NCBI GenBank assembly: GCA_014529385.2
Contig: CM043946.1
Coordinates: 19,547,077-19,611,076, forward strand
DNA length: 64,000 nt
Direction: 5' to 3'
Source of the DNA: Adiantum capillus-veneris
Lineage: Eukaryota; Streptophyta; Polypodiopsida; Polypodiales; Pteridaceae
The notes below the pieces were generated by a model. It ran no database searches and was not told the DNA's origin. It worked only from the letters and a program-made list of their open reading frames with translations. Each line of letters opens with the position of its first letter. The stretch's first letter is position 1. A program made the position numbers and the translations under genes. Below, in pieces: positions 34,783-47,200 of this stretch.

Positions 34783-35460
34783 ACGACTAGCTCTCATGAG
34801 AGAGGGAAGCCCTTTTGGCCTATAAAAGGGGGCCTCTTCTACACACAAAAACACATTGTGGAGTATTGTGGTGCATTGTGAAGTAGGTGAATCAAAGATA
34901 AGAGACATAGAGGAAGAAGATGATTAATGCTGGACCTCAAGGTTATTTGAGGTGTGACAAGGGAATCTTTTTTAGGATGAGATTACATGAGAGTATGTCA
35001 AAAAGGAAGGGTTTGGGCGAGTGCAGATACAAAGGATGCATTCTAAATCTTGGATTAGGACTGAACTCTGATCATTTTCAGGTTCATGTGTATGCTACCA
35101 ATGATGGCTTGAGCATGCAGTGGGCAAGAACCGACCTTATGATCGATTAGAGGGTCGGGCAATAGGAATTCAACATGTATGGGTGCCATTGCTCAAGATT
35201 CTGTCATTACCCAAGGTTTTATGTTAGAGTTTTGATGATTGAAGTAATTTCAAACCAAGAAAGGGTACAAGCATCAAAGCAAAAGAAGCTAGACAATATT
35301 GTGCTTGCGGTGTTGGATGTTGTGTATGCCGAGTGCAATATGTTCGAGTGTTATGATCCGATGGGATACCTCTCATGTTACGAGATGGAGATGCAATCAT
35401 GTGAATCTCCAGAGGATCTTATGGTGAAGTCGTTTGAGCGGTTGGTTATTCCAAATTTGA
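34783..35460 (+). repeat. unknown repeat, copy 1, with TATA-like box upstream
   Basis: The right flank of the nest begins with the second ACGA. A TATAAAAGG box lies near 34821. From about 34890 the sequence matches 37980-38770 with many changes. Shared wording includes GACCTCAAGGTTATT, GATGAGATTACAT and GGTACAAGCATCAAAGC. Copy 2 carries about 330 extra bases (38320-38655) that copy 1 lacks. A 97-codon frame (35175-35468) has no recognised domain. Confidence 0.55.
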
Positions 35461-35462
35461 CG

Positions 35463-37560
35463 ACATAATTTCAAGATCTTGCCAAGGAATATGCAGATTG
35501 TTGGGAGTATTTTAAAGAAGCCATTTTACATGCTAGTATTGAATATATGGAAAGGGAAATGGACAATGATGATTAGCGGGCACCAACCAACGAAGAATTT
35601 TGGAAACAAGTTTGTGTTAAATTAGCAGCTAAGCAAGATGCTTTTGGAGATGTTTCACAAACTGAAGGGCCAAAAATTGAAAGTAATGCAGAGTTTCTAG
35701 AGTTACCTAAAGCTAATGGTTGTTCCATTAGCAACCATTACCTAAAGCTAATGGTTTTTCTATTAGCAACTCAAATGAAGTGTTAATGAAGATGTTGATT
35801 GTTCCATGATCAACTCACAGAGGGACACTATGCAGGGGACTATCTCCAGGCATGTGACGAGTCTTTGAATATGAAAGGAGATGCATGTCATGATATGAAA
35901 ATTGCACATGTTACCATGGATGTACCATCTGATGCCTATAAACAAGAGCATGAGCCTATGTCTATTGAGAAAGACATGCATGCAAATGGAGATGCTACTG
36001 AATAGGATGAGGTTGGCATCATTGATGCTTTCCTAACTGACTTACATGCATATGTTCTAACATGTGATGCATCTTATGATGGGAATACCTATTTAGAGGG
36101 GGTGCAGGTGGTGTTACACAGGAGGATGGGTTTCTAACAAGCATAGAAATGCTCAAAGATGATTAGGTAGAAGAGGTATGCATAGACAAGGTTATATATA
36201 TATGAGTGATGTGTCAAAGTTTACTGACGTAGAGACTATTTTTGAACTTCCATGTGTTGAAGTGGGTGATGTGGGAATGGGATACCATCACACGCATCAA
36301 AATCCTAAAGCTAGAGGGGGTGAAGGCAATGAGACGGATCATCATTCGAGGTGGCAAAGCAATCAATTTTTTCAAAGAATACTTGATATCTTTTTCAGAT
36401 GATATGTGCGATATGGACTTTCAATTATATTCCCCTTATTATTGATCGTGTTAGGGATCTTGTTTTTTCCAGAAGAAGGGAGGAGTTTCTCTTGTGTGTA
36501 TACCAAAAGAAAATTTATGTTCCTAATTATTGACAGGGTATGGATGTCTTCTCTTGATTTAGGACAAGTATCCATGTTTTGCAAAGAATATAGGTTGTAT
36601 GCTCTCAACATAAAGCTTAAAGCGGGTAAATCCAAAAAAACATTGAAGCAGATGCAACATGGTTGCATGGAATTGGGCCCAAGGTATGATGTTAGTATTT
36701 TCCAAGGGACTGGTTTTGCTATCTTTAGGCCGGAGTTGGGATACATGCTTGAGTAATCTATTTCAACTTGACAGGGTTCCCGATGATAACATGTAGCATG
36801 GGCTAGACTATGTGCTTTACTCTGCTCAAATTGGGCATTTGGTGCTAAAGTTATGGACGATTTCGTTTGCTATGTAGTCTTAGATATCTATGAGTGGGAA
36901 AAATTAATGATGCTCAAGCAGTCAAGTTTGTGATCGGGATAGTTCTACTTGATATTTGGGCAAAACACGCTAATCTTGGGATTGTTTCAATTATCAACAT
37001 GGCATATGTGATGCTTTTACGAAAGCAAATAAACTTCTAGATGGGGTATCTCTTTGCAATTTCATCATTGAAAATGCATGGAGTAAGGGTGTGGTTGGAA
37101 AAATTCCAAGAAAAGTTGTTGTGCTTAGAAGTGCTTTGGACCAAATTGTGTTGTCCGAGCTATTGGCGAAATGAGTTGACTTGGTTTGTATGTATATTAT
37201 ATGTGGTGGTTTAATGAACACACCTAAAGTTTATGATAAGCTTTCAATTGAGAAGTTTGAACCTTGGAGAGTAATGATTACGGGGAATGCCCAACATGGT
37301 AGAAAAAAAGCGGACCCACGGTGCTTTGGTGGATATGTGTGCCTCGATGTAGTACTAAGCAATGTCTTGGTCAATTGTGCATGCCAAATATGGAGTTAAA
37401 GGCTACCCATAAGTAAAGGCTGCCAAAGGGCCATGGAAATGGCCCCCCGAAGGAGGGTTACTTTTTAATGGGTGTGAAAGGGGGGTATTTTTGGGCAATA
37501 TCGACTTCGCTACTACGCTTTTGGGCTAAGAAACACTTTTTTGTTTTTGTTTTTAGAATG
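35463..37560 (+). other. degenerate sequence with short open pieces, no recognised gene
   Basis: A stretch at 35463-35700 reads like old coding DNA (FQDLAKEYADCWEYFKEA and WKQVCVKLAAKQ) with a stop between. The frames at 35799-36005 and 36406-36756 show no known domain. It may be the inside of an old element whose terminal repeats are the copies at 34.9 and 38.0 kb, but no primer site or enzyme motif supports this. Confidence 0.35.
35705..35770. repeat. tandem 31-bp repeat, each unit a small hairpin
   Basis: Two units (35705-35735 and 35740-35770) begin ACCTAAAGCTAATGG and end ATTAGCAAC. Unit 1 contains GCTAATGG and its exact reverse complement CCATTAGC separated by five bases. Confidence 0.8.
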
Positions 37561-37579
37561 TTACATGTCATGTAAAGCT

Positions 37580-37859
37580 AGAAAAAGAAAGAAGGGATAG
37601 AAGAAGTTGTGAAGAAGAAGAGAAGGAAAGGGAAGAAAAAGAGAGGAAAAAAATAAAAGGAAAGGAGAAGAAAGGACAGAAGAGAAAGGAAAAAGAAGAA
37701 AGGGCCGGTGGAAAAAAAAGGGAAGGAGGGGAGAAGAGAAGAGGGAAAGAAACAAGACAAAGAAGGGGAGAAAAAGAAAGAAAAAAAAGAGAGGAAAGAA
37801 TGGAAAAGGAAAGAGGGGGAAGGAAGGAGGAGAAAGGAAGAAGAAGAAGAAGAGGGGAA
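37580..37859. repeat. 280-bp polypurine tract
   Basis: Almost all bases on the plus strand are A or G, with only scattered pyrimidines. The frames translated here are Lys/Glu/Arg-rich or Ser/Phe-rich artefacts. Such tracts can adopt triplex (H-DNA) structures and often grow by slippage. Confidence 0.9.
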
Positions 37860-37979
37860 CACAGGTCAGAATTTTTTAACTTTTCTCTCTCTCATGCATG
37901 CTCACTCTTTTGGTGGATATGCTCTCTCTCGATATTGGGAGGAATTTTCTTTTGGAGAATCATCTTGTGCTCTCGACGA

Positions 37980-38770
37980 AGGTGAAGCAAAGATAAGAAA
38001 CAGAGAGAAATAAGATGAGGGACATGCTCGACCTCAAGGTTATTAGAGACATGACAAGGGGATCTTTTTAGGATGAGATTACATAAGGGTATGTCAACCC
38101 AGAAGGATTTGGGCGAGTGCAAGTACAAAGGGTGGATTCTAAAGCTTGGATCAAGACCGACTTGTGATCATTGTGGGTTCGTGTTATGCCGCCAACGATG
38201 ACTTGAGTGGGCAAGAACTGACCTTATGACCGGTTACAGGGCCGGGTATCAAGAATTCAACGTGTGTAGGTGCCATTGCTCGCGATTTTGTCGTTACCCA
38301 GGGTTCTATGTTAGAGTTTTGATGAATACCGAGGGTCAATTTCGACCATACTTTGTCCATGAATTGGAAAATTGGATGAAATCAGGGTTGGGTCGCATTT
38401 GTACTGTAAATATCTTGTTTTCTCAATCTTGTTCTCCCTTTCTCTCTCTACTCTTTCACAACACGAAGACCAGTGCTTTCCCGGTCAACCCTAGAGAACC
38501 GCCCTCTCCGATGTTTTTGATGAACCCGATGCAAACCGACCGAGGTGAGAAAGAGAAGATGGGGCCGTAGCAAGGAGTGCAGGAGGTTTTACAAAAACTT
38601 TCAAACATAATCTTGACATACTTCTCCAAAGAGGTACAAACTACTCTAGGTTTGAAAAAGTGAATGGAGATGATTGAAGCAATTTCAAGCCACAGAAGGG
38701 TACAAGCATCAAAGCAAAAGAATCTAGACAATGCTATGGATGCGGCATTCAATGCTATTGAGTGCCGCTT
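37980..38770 (+). repeat. unknown repeat, copy 2
   Basis: Diverged direct copy of 34890-35330, longer by an internal segment of about 330 bases. A frame at 38226-38570 contains CHCSRFCRYPGFYVRVL, also seen in copy 1 with changes, so the repeat may once have been coding. Confidence 0.6.
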
Positions 38771-40985
38771 TACAAATTTTTGGTGCACCTCTCTCTTGGT
38801 ATGTACTTTATGGCAAGTCTTCAAGGCTTCATGGAGGAGGAAGGACCTGATGCATGAAAATCACAAAAAAATTCTATGTATTTATTTTGTACATAGCTAT
38901 AATCTGACACATTTGGATCTTGGAAATAAAGAGAGGTAGGAACAAACCCTATGAAAACCCAAGAAAGCACTAGATGTTGATTCTACCTAACAGTCACTAC
39001 AGGTGAAGAATAAGAGTCAATAGTGAAAGGGAGGAGAATATTATGCATTATGGAGTTGGAGTCAACAAAAATTATCAAATTGAATCATAATTCACTTGTG
39101 GACAAAAGGCTTGCACATCAACCTCAGGTAAAAAGCGTAAGGTAATCACCCTCAAGACACTATAATAGTCAACTTACATAAGCATATCATAAGCCATATT
39201 CACCCTATAGTCTATCCCCACAGGGTATCAACTAGAGGTTATATGTGTACAACCCACATCAACAAGCCCCAAGTGGAGGAAAAAAATCTAGATTCACCAT
39301 TGAGAAAAGTGAAAGTTACATCCTTTAAGTAATGATGATATAACCATCAGCTCCAACACTCCCAAGCATAAGTTATATTCTCCTATTGAGGATAATACAG
39401 GTAACTATACATGGTGTTTACCTACAAAAGCAAAGGAGAGCACATACAAGCCTTCTTCTCATGCTTTATATGCAGTCATGTATAGGCATGCCATTAGTCA
39501 AGGTTGCATAAATTCATTTCTTGAATTAGCTATCAAGTGAGTCCTAGTTTAATAGAGGGAAGTCAATATTGTGTGTGTGTGTGTGTGTGTCTGCACATGT
39601 GCACACGTGTGTGTGAAGGATGAAGGATGAAGCAATCGAAGCCAAGTATAGTGGCCATGTGTGTGTGTGTGTGTGTATCCACCCTTACCCAAGCACATAC
39701 TCAATGTTAAGAAAGAAGGCTCATTGAGAGTATGGGCCTACTGCCTCATTAAGTCAATGAGAGTAAACTAGTCAAATCTCAATCTTAAGAGATGTTACAC
39801 ATCCAAATTCCATGAAGAAAGAGAAGCAAGTCTCATCAGATAGATTCTACTCTAGTAGGAGTTTTAAGGTTTTCTCAGCCATTAGAAAATAGTCCGGATG
39901 TCAATCATAGTCTTTCATGGATGTTTTCCATGATTTTTACATATCTCTTAGGTCCATGGATACACCTCGAACTAACACTCCGTTTACCGATAGTATGTTC
40001 GTGAAAAACATAAGAATTAAATTAATTACACATGTGTGAGTAAATTTGGATTAACATGCAACCTTTGAATTGGTAGAGCCAAAAGATTACAAGAACTGTG
40101 ACCAGGAACCGAGTTTATAGTCAAGGAAAGACCACCTAGCACCTATCAAACTAACAAGGAATTATAAACAGTGCCCAATCAAAGCCCATACAAAAAAATA
40201 AAAATCTAAGCCAACGTTTAGGACGTGTGTTAAACTTAATACATGTAAAAAAACTAGGCTAATAACATTAATTGTAGCAGAATTAAAATGAGAGTAGTGA
40301 GCATTTCATCAAGAGAATTCCTAATGAAGATAGAGATGAAGTACTTGATTAAAGATAGCAATATAAGCATGACACCTAGCTAGCTTGGCATGAACAATAC
40401 TTGTAAAAGAGAGAGAATTAGAGAAATTGATAACAATTGAGGACCAGATATACTTGGAGCCAGTCCCCCCTCCAGAAAGGCTTTTGTATTATATGTTCTC
40501 CCATAAAGAGAGACTTGGTACAATACTTTCTTCGTGTTCCTAGAGACCTTGTTTATGCCATGAAGGTGAAAGCTTCATGCACCAATATTATGCCCAAAAA
40601 AACAATTAAACTTACTTGCAATAGCATAAACTTGTCCCCAGTCTCAATTCCAACACCTCAAATGCCTTCAAAGGTGAAGAGAGATGGCAGGTAGTGAGGA
40701 AAGTGAAGAGGAAGAAGATTTAACATACGAGAAAGAAGTATTCTCCTTACCATAAATTACTCTTAGAGCTAGATTAGCATAGTAATGAAGATAGTAGAGA
40801 AGATGAGCATGCCATTGAATCTTGCCTCTTGCTTGGATTTTCATTCCATAGCCAAGAGGTGTTGGCATATCTCTCTACTTCTCAATCTTGGAGAAGGAGA
40901 TGAAGTTCTTGCTCAACACACGATAAAATGTGAGTGTGTGTGTGAAAAGTGAGAGCTTTCGCTTAATTGATCATGTTACCATATA
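38771..40985. other. AT-rich non-coding DNA with two (GT)n microsatellites
   Basis: No gene was recognised. (GT)n runs lie at 39571-39590 and 39659-39676. Short frames such as 40437-40694 have no domain. Confidence 0.6.
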
Positions 40986-41203
40986 CATGTGGTAGTGATG
41001 TGTGTGAACACACTTAGGACCACCGGGGCATTTTTTTCCCTCACTAGGAGGATTTTTCCCTCATGCATTGTTTATATTCCCATCATTCTAGAGCTATCTA
41101 TCTTCCCATTGCACACTAAGTAATACACTCTCTGTTGTGTGCCTTGAGATTCCTTCGTCTTCTCCAAGTTGCGTGTGTTTTCCTGCAGCCCTAATTCCAA
41201 CAC
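40986..41203 (+). repeat. probable 5' LTR (3' portion) of a Ty1/copia fragment
   Basis: The sequence immediately before a copia primer site ends in CCAACA, as an LTR should. The left boundary is not determined, and no matching 3' LTR was found in the window. Confidence 0.4.
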
Positions 41204-41204
41204 T

Positions 41205-41219
41205 TGGTATTAGAGCAGG
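41205..41219 (+). other. copia-type primer-binding site
   Basis: TGGTATTAGAGCAGG is one transition away from the initiator tRNA-Met pattern TGGTATCAGAGC. Confidence 0.75.
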
Positions 41220-41487
41220 TTACGTCCTCCCGGGCTTAATCGCCAGTAGCTTCAACACAAGCCTGCACAAATTTATTATTTAGGCTTATTTTGGTCTCAA
41301 TTTCCACTACAGGCTACGTACTACACATGCTATTTCATCATTTTGTGTAGAATTTTTGTAAGTGTCCTTTTCTACATAACAGGTCCGGTATAGTCTACTA
41401 CAATTTGTGATATATATCACGTGTTGTTTTTGCTTTGTTTCTCCTCATTTTGGGCAATTTTCACATCAAGTTCAATATTCTCCACCA

Positions 41488-41834
41488 TGGCTAACAACAA
41501 CACAGATGTATTCAAGAAATTTTCTGTTGAGGATAGATTGGATGGGGACAAAAACCCTATGTAGGCTTACATGATGCAAAATGTCCTTGTGTCAAAGGGT
41601 GTTTGAAACATTGTGCAGGGCATTGATGTACATCTTGGTTCTGAGGATGTAGGTGATGTTGAAGGTTTTGGTGGTAGGATTGATGCTACCAGAGCTGTTT
41701 TGCCTACAGCTAAGCAAGCTTGTTTGGATGTAAAAGATGTGCAGGCTCATGCATTGATTGTGTTGTTTGTGAACCACACTACTACTCCCCACATTCCTTC
41801 AGTAAGTCTGCAAAACAGGCTTAGGATACTCTAG
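41488..41834 (+). pseudogene. copia gag N-terminal fragment
   Basis: The frame starts MANNNTDVFKKFSVEDRLDG, 270 bases after the primer site, with a spacing and wording typical of copia gag. It is broken by a TAG at 41563-41565 and a TGA near 41604 and loses coding character after about 41834. No pol follows, so the element is truncated. Confidence 0.6.
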
Positions 41835-42509
41835 TCCTAATGGATTTTAACACTAACCTTTGGAGGAATTAATGAAGTGTAACCCAAGATCTTTTAAAGA
41901 TCCACATTGCTCTTTGGTAGACCTCTCTCCATTTGGACCCTTTTTTAGATAAGCTTTATCTCTCCTCTTGGTCCCTTGTTGAGAATAGATCTCACATATT
42001 AATATTCCCACTCTTGCTCCCTTTTATCTTACTATACTAAATGATGAGTTTAGTATGAGAAAATCATTTGGGATAGTTAGATATTAGATTTTATGACATT
42101 ACCTCTCTCTTGAAATCATAGTCGTCGTCAACTATGAGGTAGAGAAGGTAGAGCCTAGTCATCAATCCATGGTTTTCTAGTGGATAAAGGATCCATTTCT
42201 ACCCTAGGACATCATTCCATAATGGATGACTAATCCATTTGGTGCTTGAAAGACTCAGTTGTTCACAAGCATGTATTTTCTTTAGTCCATATCATACTTC
42301 CAAAGTAGAGTGACAAATTTACTTGGTGTTTGGGAGACGTTGTCACCACAAACATGATTCTAAGCATGCATACTTCTTAAATTTGTGCACAAAGAAAGAG
42401 AGAAATTATTATAAGACAAAAAAATTGTTTAATTAAAAAGGCATTTACATTTGCTTACTCTATTCTATCATTGTAAGCATTGACAAGGTTCATATTATCC
42501 TTAAGTTGT
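41835..42509. other. non-coding, nothing recognised
   Basis: AT-rich DNA between the copia gag fragment and the minus-strand chromovirus fragment. It might hold the decayed LTR of the latter, but no boundary was seen. Confidence 0.4.
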
Positions 42510-44240
42510 GTTTCTTGCAATCATCCAACATCTCCAAATAGATAATTATGGAATTTAGTAAGATATCATCTGATAATCTTTCCATGTCTTAGTACCTTGT
42601 CTTCATGTCAAAGGATGGATTTGGGATGGATCACATCTTCTTGATCCTCAATCTCTAGAGGGTCCTCAATTATTGCTTCTCTCAATGCTCTCCTTTGTAA
42701 GGCTTAAGTAGGCTCACATGAAAAGCGTTGTGTATGAGCCAATGTTTGGGAAACTTTAATTGCTAAACTATCTCGTTGATTGGCTTAAGAATTTGAAAAG
42801 GGCCATAGTATATTTTTTCTAACTTAGCATAATACTTCTGGTGGCCCGTAGCCTCAGACAAGCCTTGGGAAACTTTAGCAAGACCCAATCATTTTTCTTA
42901 AAGGCTAAGGCTCTTCAATGCTTGTTAGCAACAGCCTTTTACTTTTGCTATGAGATGGATATAGCCTCTTTAATCTTTTGAAAAGATTCTTGTAGATCTC
43001 AGCTATACTCATTAGCAGTGAAGATCTTCCCATGTACTTTAAGTAGCAAATAATTTTTAGATATTCCCTCTATGACCTTGAAAGGTGCCTTTCTCGTAGA
43101 AGTATGTACAATATTATTCTATGCATATTCTACGAGAGGTAGGTACTTCTCCCATTGTGAGCATTGATCTACTTCCATAACATAGCATTTTAGTACATTT
43201 AGAATCATAAGGTTAGCTATCTCACTTTGGCAATCTGTTTGTGGGTGATACACCGAGGATAAATTTAACCTTGTGCCTAGGTTCTCAAATAGACCCTTCG
43301 AGAAATTACTGGTTATTCTAGAATCTCTATCCGACACTATGGATGTTGGTAAGCCATGGTACTTGAAAATATGAGATATGAATATGGTTTCCATTTGATG
43401 TGCTTAATAGTCTTCTTGATAGGTATAAAGTGTGATTGTTTGCTAACTAGTTTGCTAAACCTATTGGCTATTGTCCATATTCCAGTATTTGCATTGATAG
43501 ACTTGAGAAATCCAAAGATAAAATCCATGCATATGCTCTCCCATGGTGAATTAGGAATCAAAAATGGATGGAGCAATCTAGGTTGCTTCCCTCTATCATA
43601 CTTCGTCTTTTGGCATACCATGCATTTTGAAAAATATTATTGTACATCTACTTTTGTGGTTGGCCAATAGAAGCAGGTCTCAACTCCTCAAAGAGTAGGT
43701 TGAATCCCTCTATGCCTTGCATAGGAAGGGAAATGGGATTCATACATTACTTTCTCACGGATTGAAGTAGTAATGCATAGCCTATTTCCATAGGGAAGAT
43801 AACCATCCTACAAGGTGAATGGTTCCTCTTCTTTCCTAATGCAAGGGCTGAAACTACATCCTTGAAATTGGGATTAGTACCATACTCATCTATCATAGAA
43901 GATAGGTCATTGTGAGTTGCTATTGACACCGCATTTACTATTGGTTATCATGATAGTGCACCGACCACTCGATTGTGCTTGTTGGCAATGTAAGCAATAT
44001 GAAAATGAAATTGCGAAAGAGAATTTTCCCACCTCATTTGTTTGTCGAAGATCTTGGTTTGCATCATGAAGTACTTTAGGCTTTTGTGATCCGTTTTTAG
44101 GATGAATGGAGTCCCCAAAAGATAGTGCTTCCATGAGTCTAGGGCATGTAAAATAGCTAATATCTCATTTTTGTATATGTCCAATACTCGCTCATTGTCA
44201 TTCCTTCTTGAAGCAAAACTGCTCCAAGGTTATCGTAGCA
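42510..44240 (-). pseudogene. chromovirus-type Ty3/gypsy pol fragment (RNase H, integrase, chromodomain)
   Basis: Reading from high to low coordinates: an RNase H start (GAVLLQEG, 44190-44230), RNase H body at 43948-44184 (NEILAILHALDSWKHYLLG, TDHKSLKYF), integrase zinc region ending CMVCQ near 43615, and the integrase core with DFIFGFL, SDRDSRITSNF and YHPQTDCQSEIAN (43119-43530). The C-terminal end reads YGPFQILKPINEI and IHNAFHVSLLKPY near 42720-42800, and a decayed chromodomain-like segment follows to about 42510. Frames change repeatedly. RT and everything upstream are missing at 44240, so this is a 5'-truncated fragment. Confidence 0.85.
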
Positions 44241-47200
44241 CCGAATGGTAGAGACCAACCTATTTGTCGCGGAGGAAGGAATGTAGGAAGAGGTCATGGA
44301 AGAAAAGCGATGGCTGAAACTCATGCCATTATTATGGCATGCACGTGTTCTCTCTCTCTCTCTCTCGATCGAAGGCATCCCTCTCTCCCTCGTTTGCAAC
44401 AGCAAAAAACGAGCATGGCCTTGCCTGATAGTGCAAGCCATGTTGTGCAAACGGCTATGCAAGAAGGTGGTTGTGCAAGAAGTTGGGACAGAGGCACCCT
44501 GTGTGTGCAAACACCCTTGCTAGGCGAGAAGGCCGAGGTCTCAAGGACGCGGGCAAGCCCGCTTAGCGGGAGGAAGGGGAAGCCGAAACTTTTGCTTGCG
44601 TGCAGCGGCTCTAAGCCGAGAAGGAGAAGCGAGAACCGCCTCCTGTACACGGGAGTCAACCTCCACCATCTTGAGCGCAGATGGGGTCTCTGGCTTTGCG
44701 CTGAGCTCCTAAAGAAAACCCGTAATGGGCGCGAGGCTGAGGGAGCAACACAGCAGGCGAAGACAGTCTTACCTGCTTAGCGCAGGCGGTCGCCATCACT
44801 GAAGGTAAAGTTGTGTGTTTAGTCTTTTTTATTTTTTTTTGCATGCGGCCGGGCCGCCCACGGGCGACCCTAGGGACACCCTAAGCAGGCCCTCCCATGG
44901 TACGAAGCGGGAATCGTTACCGCTGTTGTTTTTGGTTGAGCACCCGGTGCAAAACTTCATGGTCGACAACGGAGATGGAGCTGATGTTGCAAAAAATCAG
45001 TGTCAACAGTGGCCATGGCGTAGATTATAAAAACAAAAACCACCATACTCGTGCCATGCAAGGGCTTGCAGCTAAGGGCATGCATGCCGGGCTATGGAGG
45101 CACACTCTGATCAACCACGGATCTTGTCGAGGTTACCTTGAAAGAACAGTTGAACACGGACCATGCAGAGTATCCACAATCATGCATGACATGCAATAAA
45201 AAAAAACATCCTGCAAGGCATGTAAGGATGCACATCAGCTCGAGGACATTCGACAAACTGTCAATGCTAATGCCGTGCCTTTTGGTATGGGACACTTTCG
45301 GTATGAAGGATGCTCGAAAACGCAGGCAGTGTGGCGGATACGACAAATTGCTCGAAGGCATTTAGCAGGTAAACAATACGAGGTAAATAAAATATTTCAA
45401 TACCGCTTTGTTTTCCTCAAGAACATGTTGCATCCAGACACAAGAAAGGCTTGTGCAAACTGAGTTGTTATCAAATTTTCTTGCACGCATGGATTATCCA
45501 AGGCATGAAAACCCCGCACGGTTGGCTCATGTCGAGGGCGGTGTTTAGCAAACTTTGATTGTTTTGACGACCAAAATCAAGAAAAAATTGAGTAAGAAAT
45601 GCTCTTATTTCACAGTAAGGCTTTTGTCCATGCCTACCAAAGGTTACAGCATGGTGGTGCTAGGGAATCTCATGGAGATTGGCAAGGTCTGTTGCTAATT
45701 TGGATGAAGGAGGCAGCAGGTGCTCGATAGGACCAACCATTAACGACCATTTCAAGATGTTGTCATGCAAATTGTTAGGGCTTGTTTTTCTTGACATCAC
45801 TAGAGCAAGGCTTCGTTTCCATCATCAAGCCCAACAGGCATGAGGACATTTTTCTATGAGCAAGAGTATTTGTAGCTCTAAGGCATGGTAGCTTCCAAAG
45901 TGGGTCTACTCAACAGTATCAGGCAAAGACAAGACTTACATGTTTGACCTCTACTATGAGCATACAAAGTTGGGACGGACTTGACAATATGCCAGCAGGT
46001 TATTTCATGAGAAACAGACGGGCGTATATGATAGAAAGAACAGATCACATCGTGCAACAGATATGGCCATGTGCCATTTTTAAGCAAGTTTTCTTCCACG
46101 GAATATCGGGCCAGCTGGTTACAACAACAACCAGGTTAGCCAAGTTTATGTTTTTCGTGTTTTTCCATGTTTACACTTTACTTCGCAATTACTGTCATTG
46201 TGCAAAGCAAAGTGCTTTAGCAATTTTATAGGAAGCACGACTTCAGGGAACTGGCAAAATAGGGAATATTAGCTCATAGAATCCCTACCAGTCCAAACTG
46301 TGCAAGGCACTTATAGTTTTGGTTCTCACGATTGAGGCCATCACTCTCCGCAAGGGCTTACAATTCTTCATGCAAGGCATGCTAGTGAAGTGGATTCAAT
46401 TCTACCACTTCATGCATTACGCTTCCGCTAACACACTCGCAACTTTGTCAAGGACAGACTAAGGATGGATTGTTTAAGATGATCGTTGGTTGCTATCAAC
46501 ACACAACAACACTAAAAAGAACCTCAAATTTTGACTAGATTCATCGGCAAGGTGCCCTATTCAAGTCATCCTCATACAGTCATGACCCATACACGGCAGA
46601 TGGTCAAGATTTGACTTGTGTTTTCTATTGCCTCTCTTGATGAGCAGACAGATTGTGGTATGCTTATAGGATAAGCTACAATTCAGGCATAAGATGTCTA
46701 AGAGCACAAATTCTAGGCACACACTCTACAATCTAAAGGAAAGTTTCTCAGCCCAACATGCTCTTGTTTTTTTTTTTCTCGCTCTCTTTTTTTTTCTAAG
46801 AATCATTCGATACATGTTTTACTCGTATCTCAGCCTGAGCCAAGGTGCTCTAACTCTCAGCTAAGACGTGTCTAATATGCTACTCAAACTAGTCTTCATC
46901 GGTTCGTCCATTGAACACTAATTTGCATAATGGCTATGAGCCACACTTGCTAAGAGCCATTGTTAGGGCAAAGGTAAGACCTAACTATTGGCATTCTCTG
47001 GGTGATTTTTCTCAAGATCGAATAGATCCACCCCGGGAAGTATACATCGACGTCACTGGACAAGCAAGAGTCTTGTCATTAGGAATGTCTAGGGTGTCAT
47101 GTTTGCACTACATGTTTTCAGTGCGACATTCAAGTTGAGTTTTTGATAATCTTCAACTCACACCAGCTCATATCTACAAGGAAGTATTGATGCAACAATA

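Noticed and set aside
37578..37862. Frames rich in Lys/Glu or Ser/Phe
   Set aside because: By-product of the polypurine tract.
44208..44780. 190-codon frame in a GC-richer patch
   Set aside because: No domain, contains a CT-run Ser-Leu stretch, and overlapping frames on both strands are equally open.
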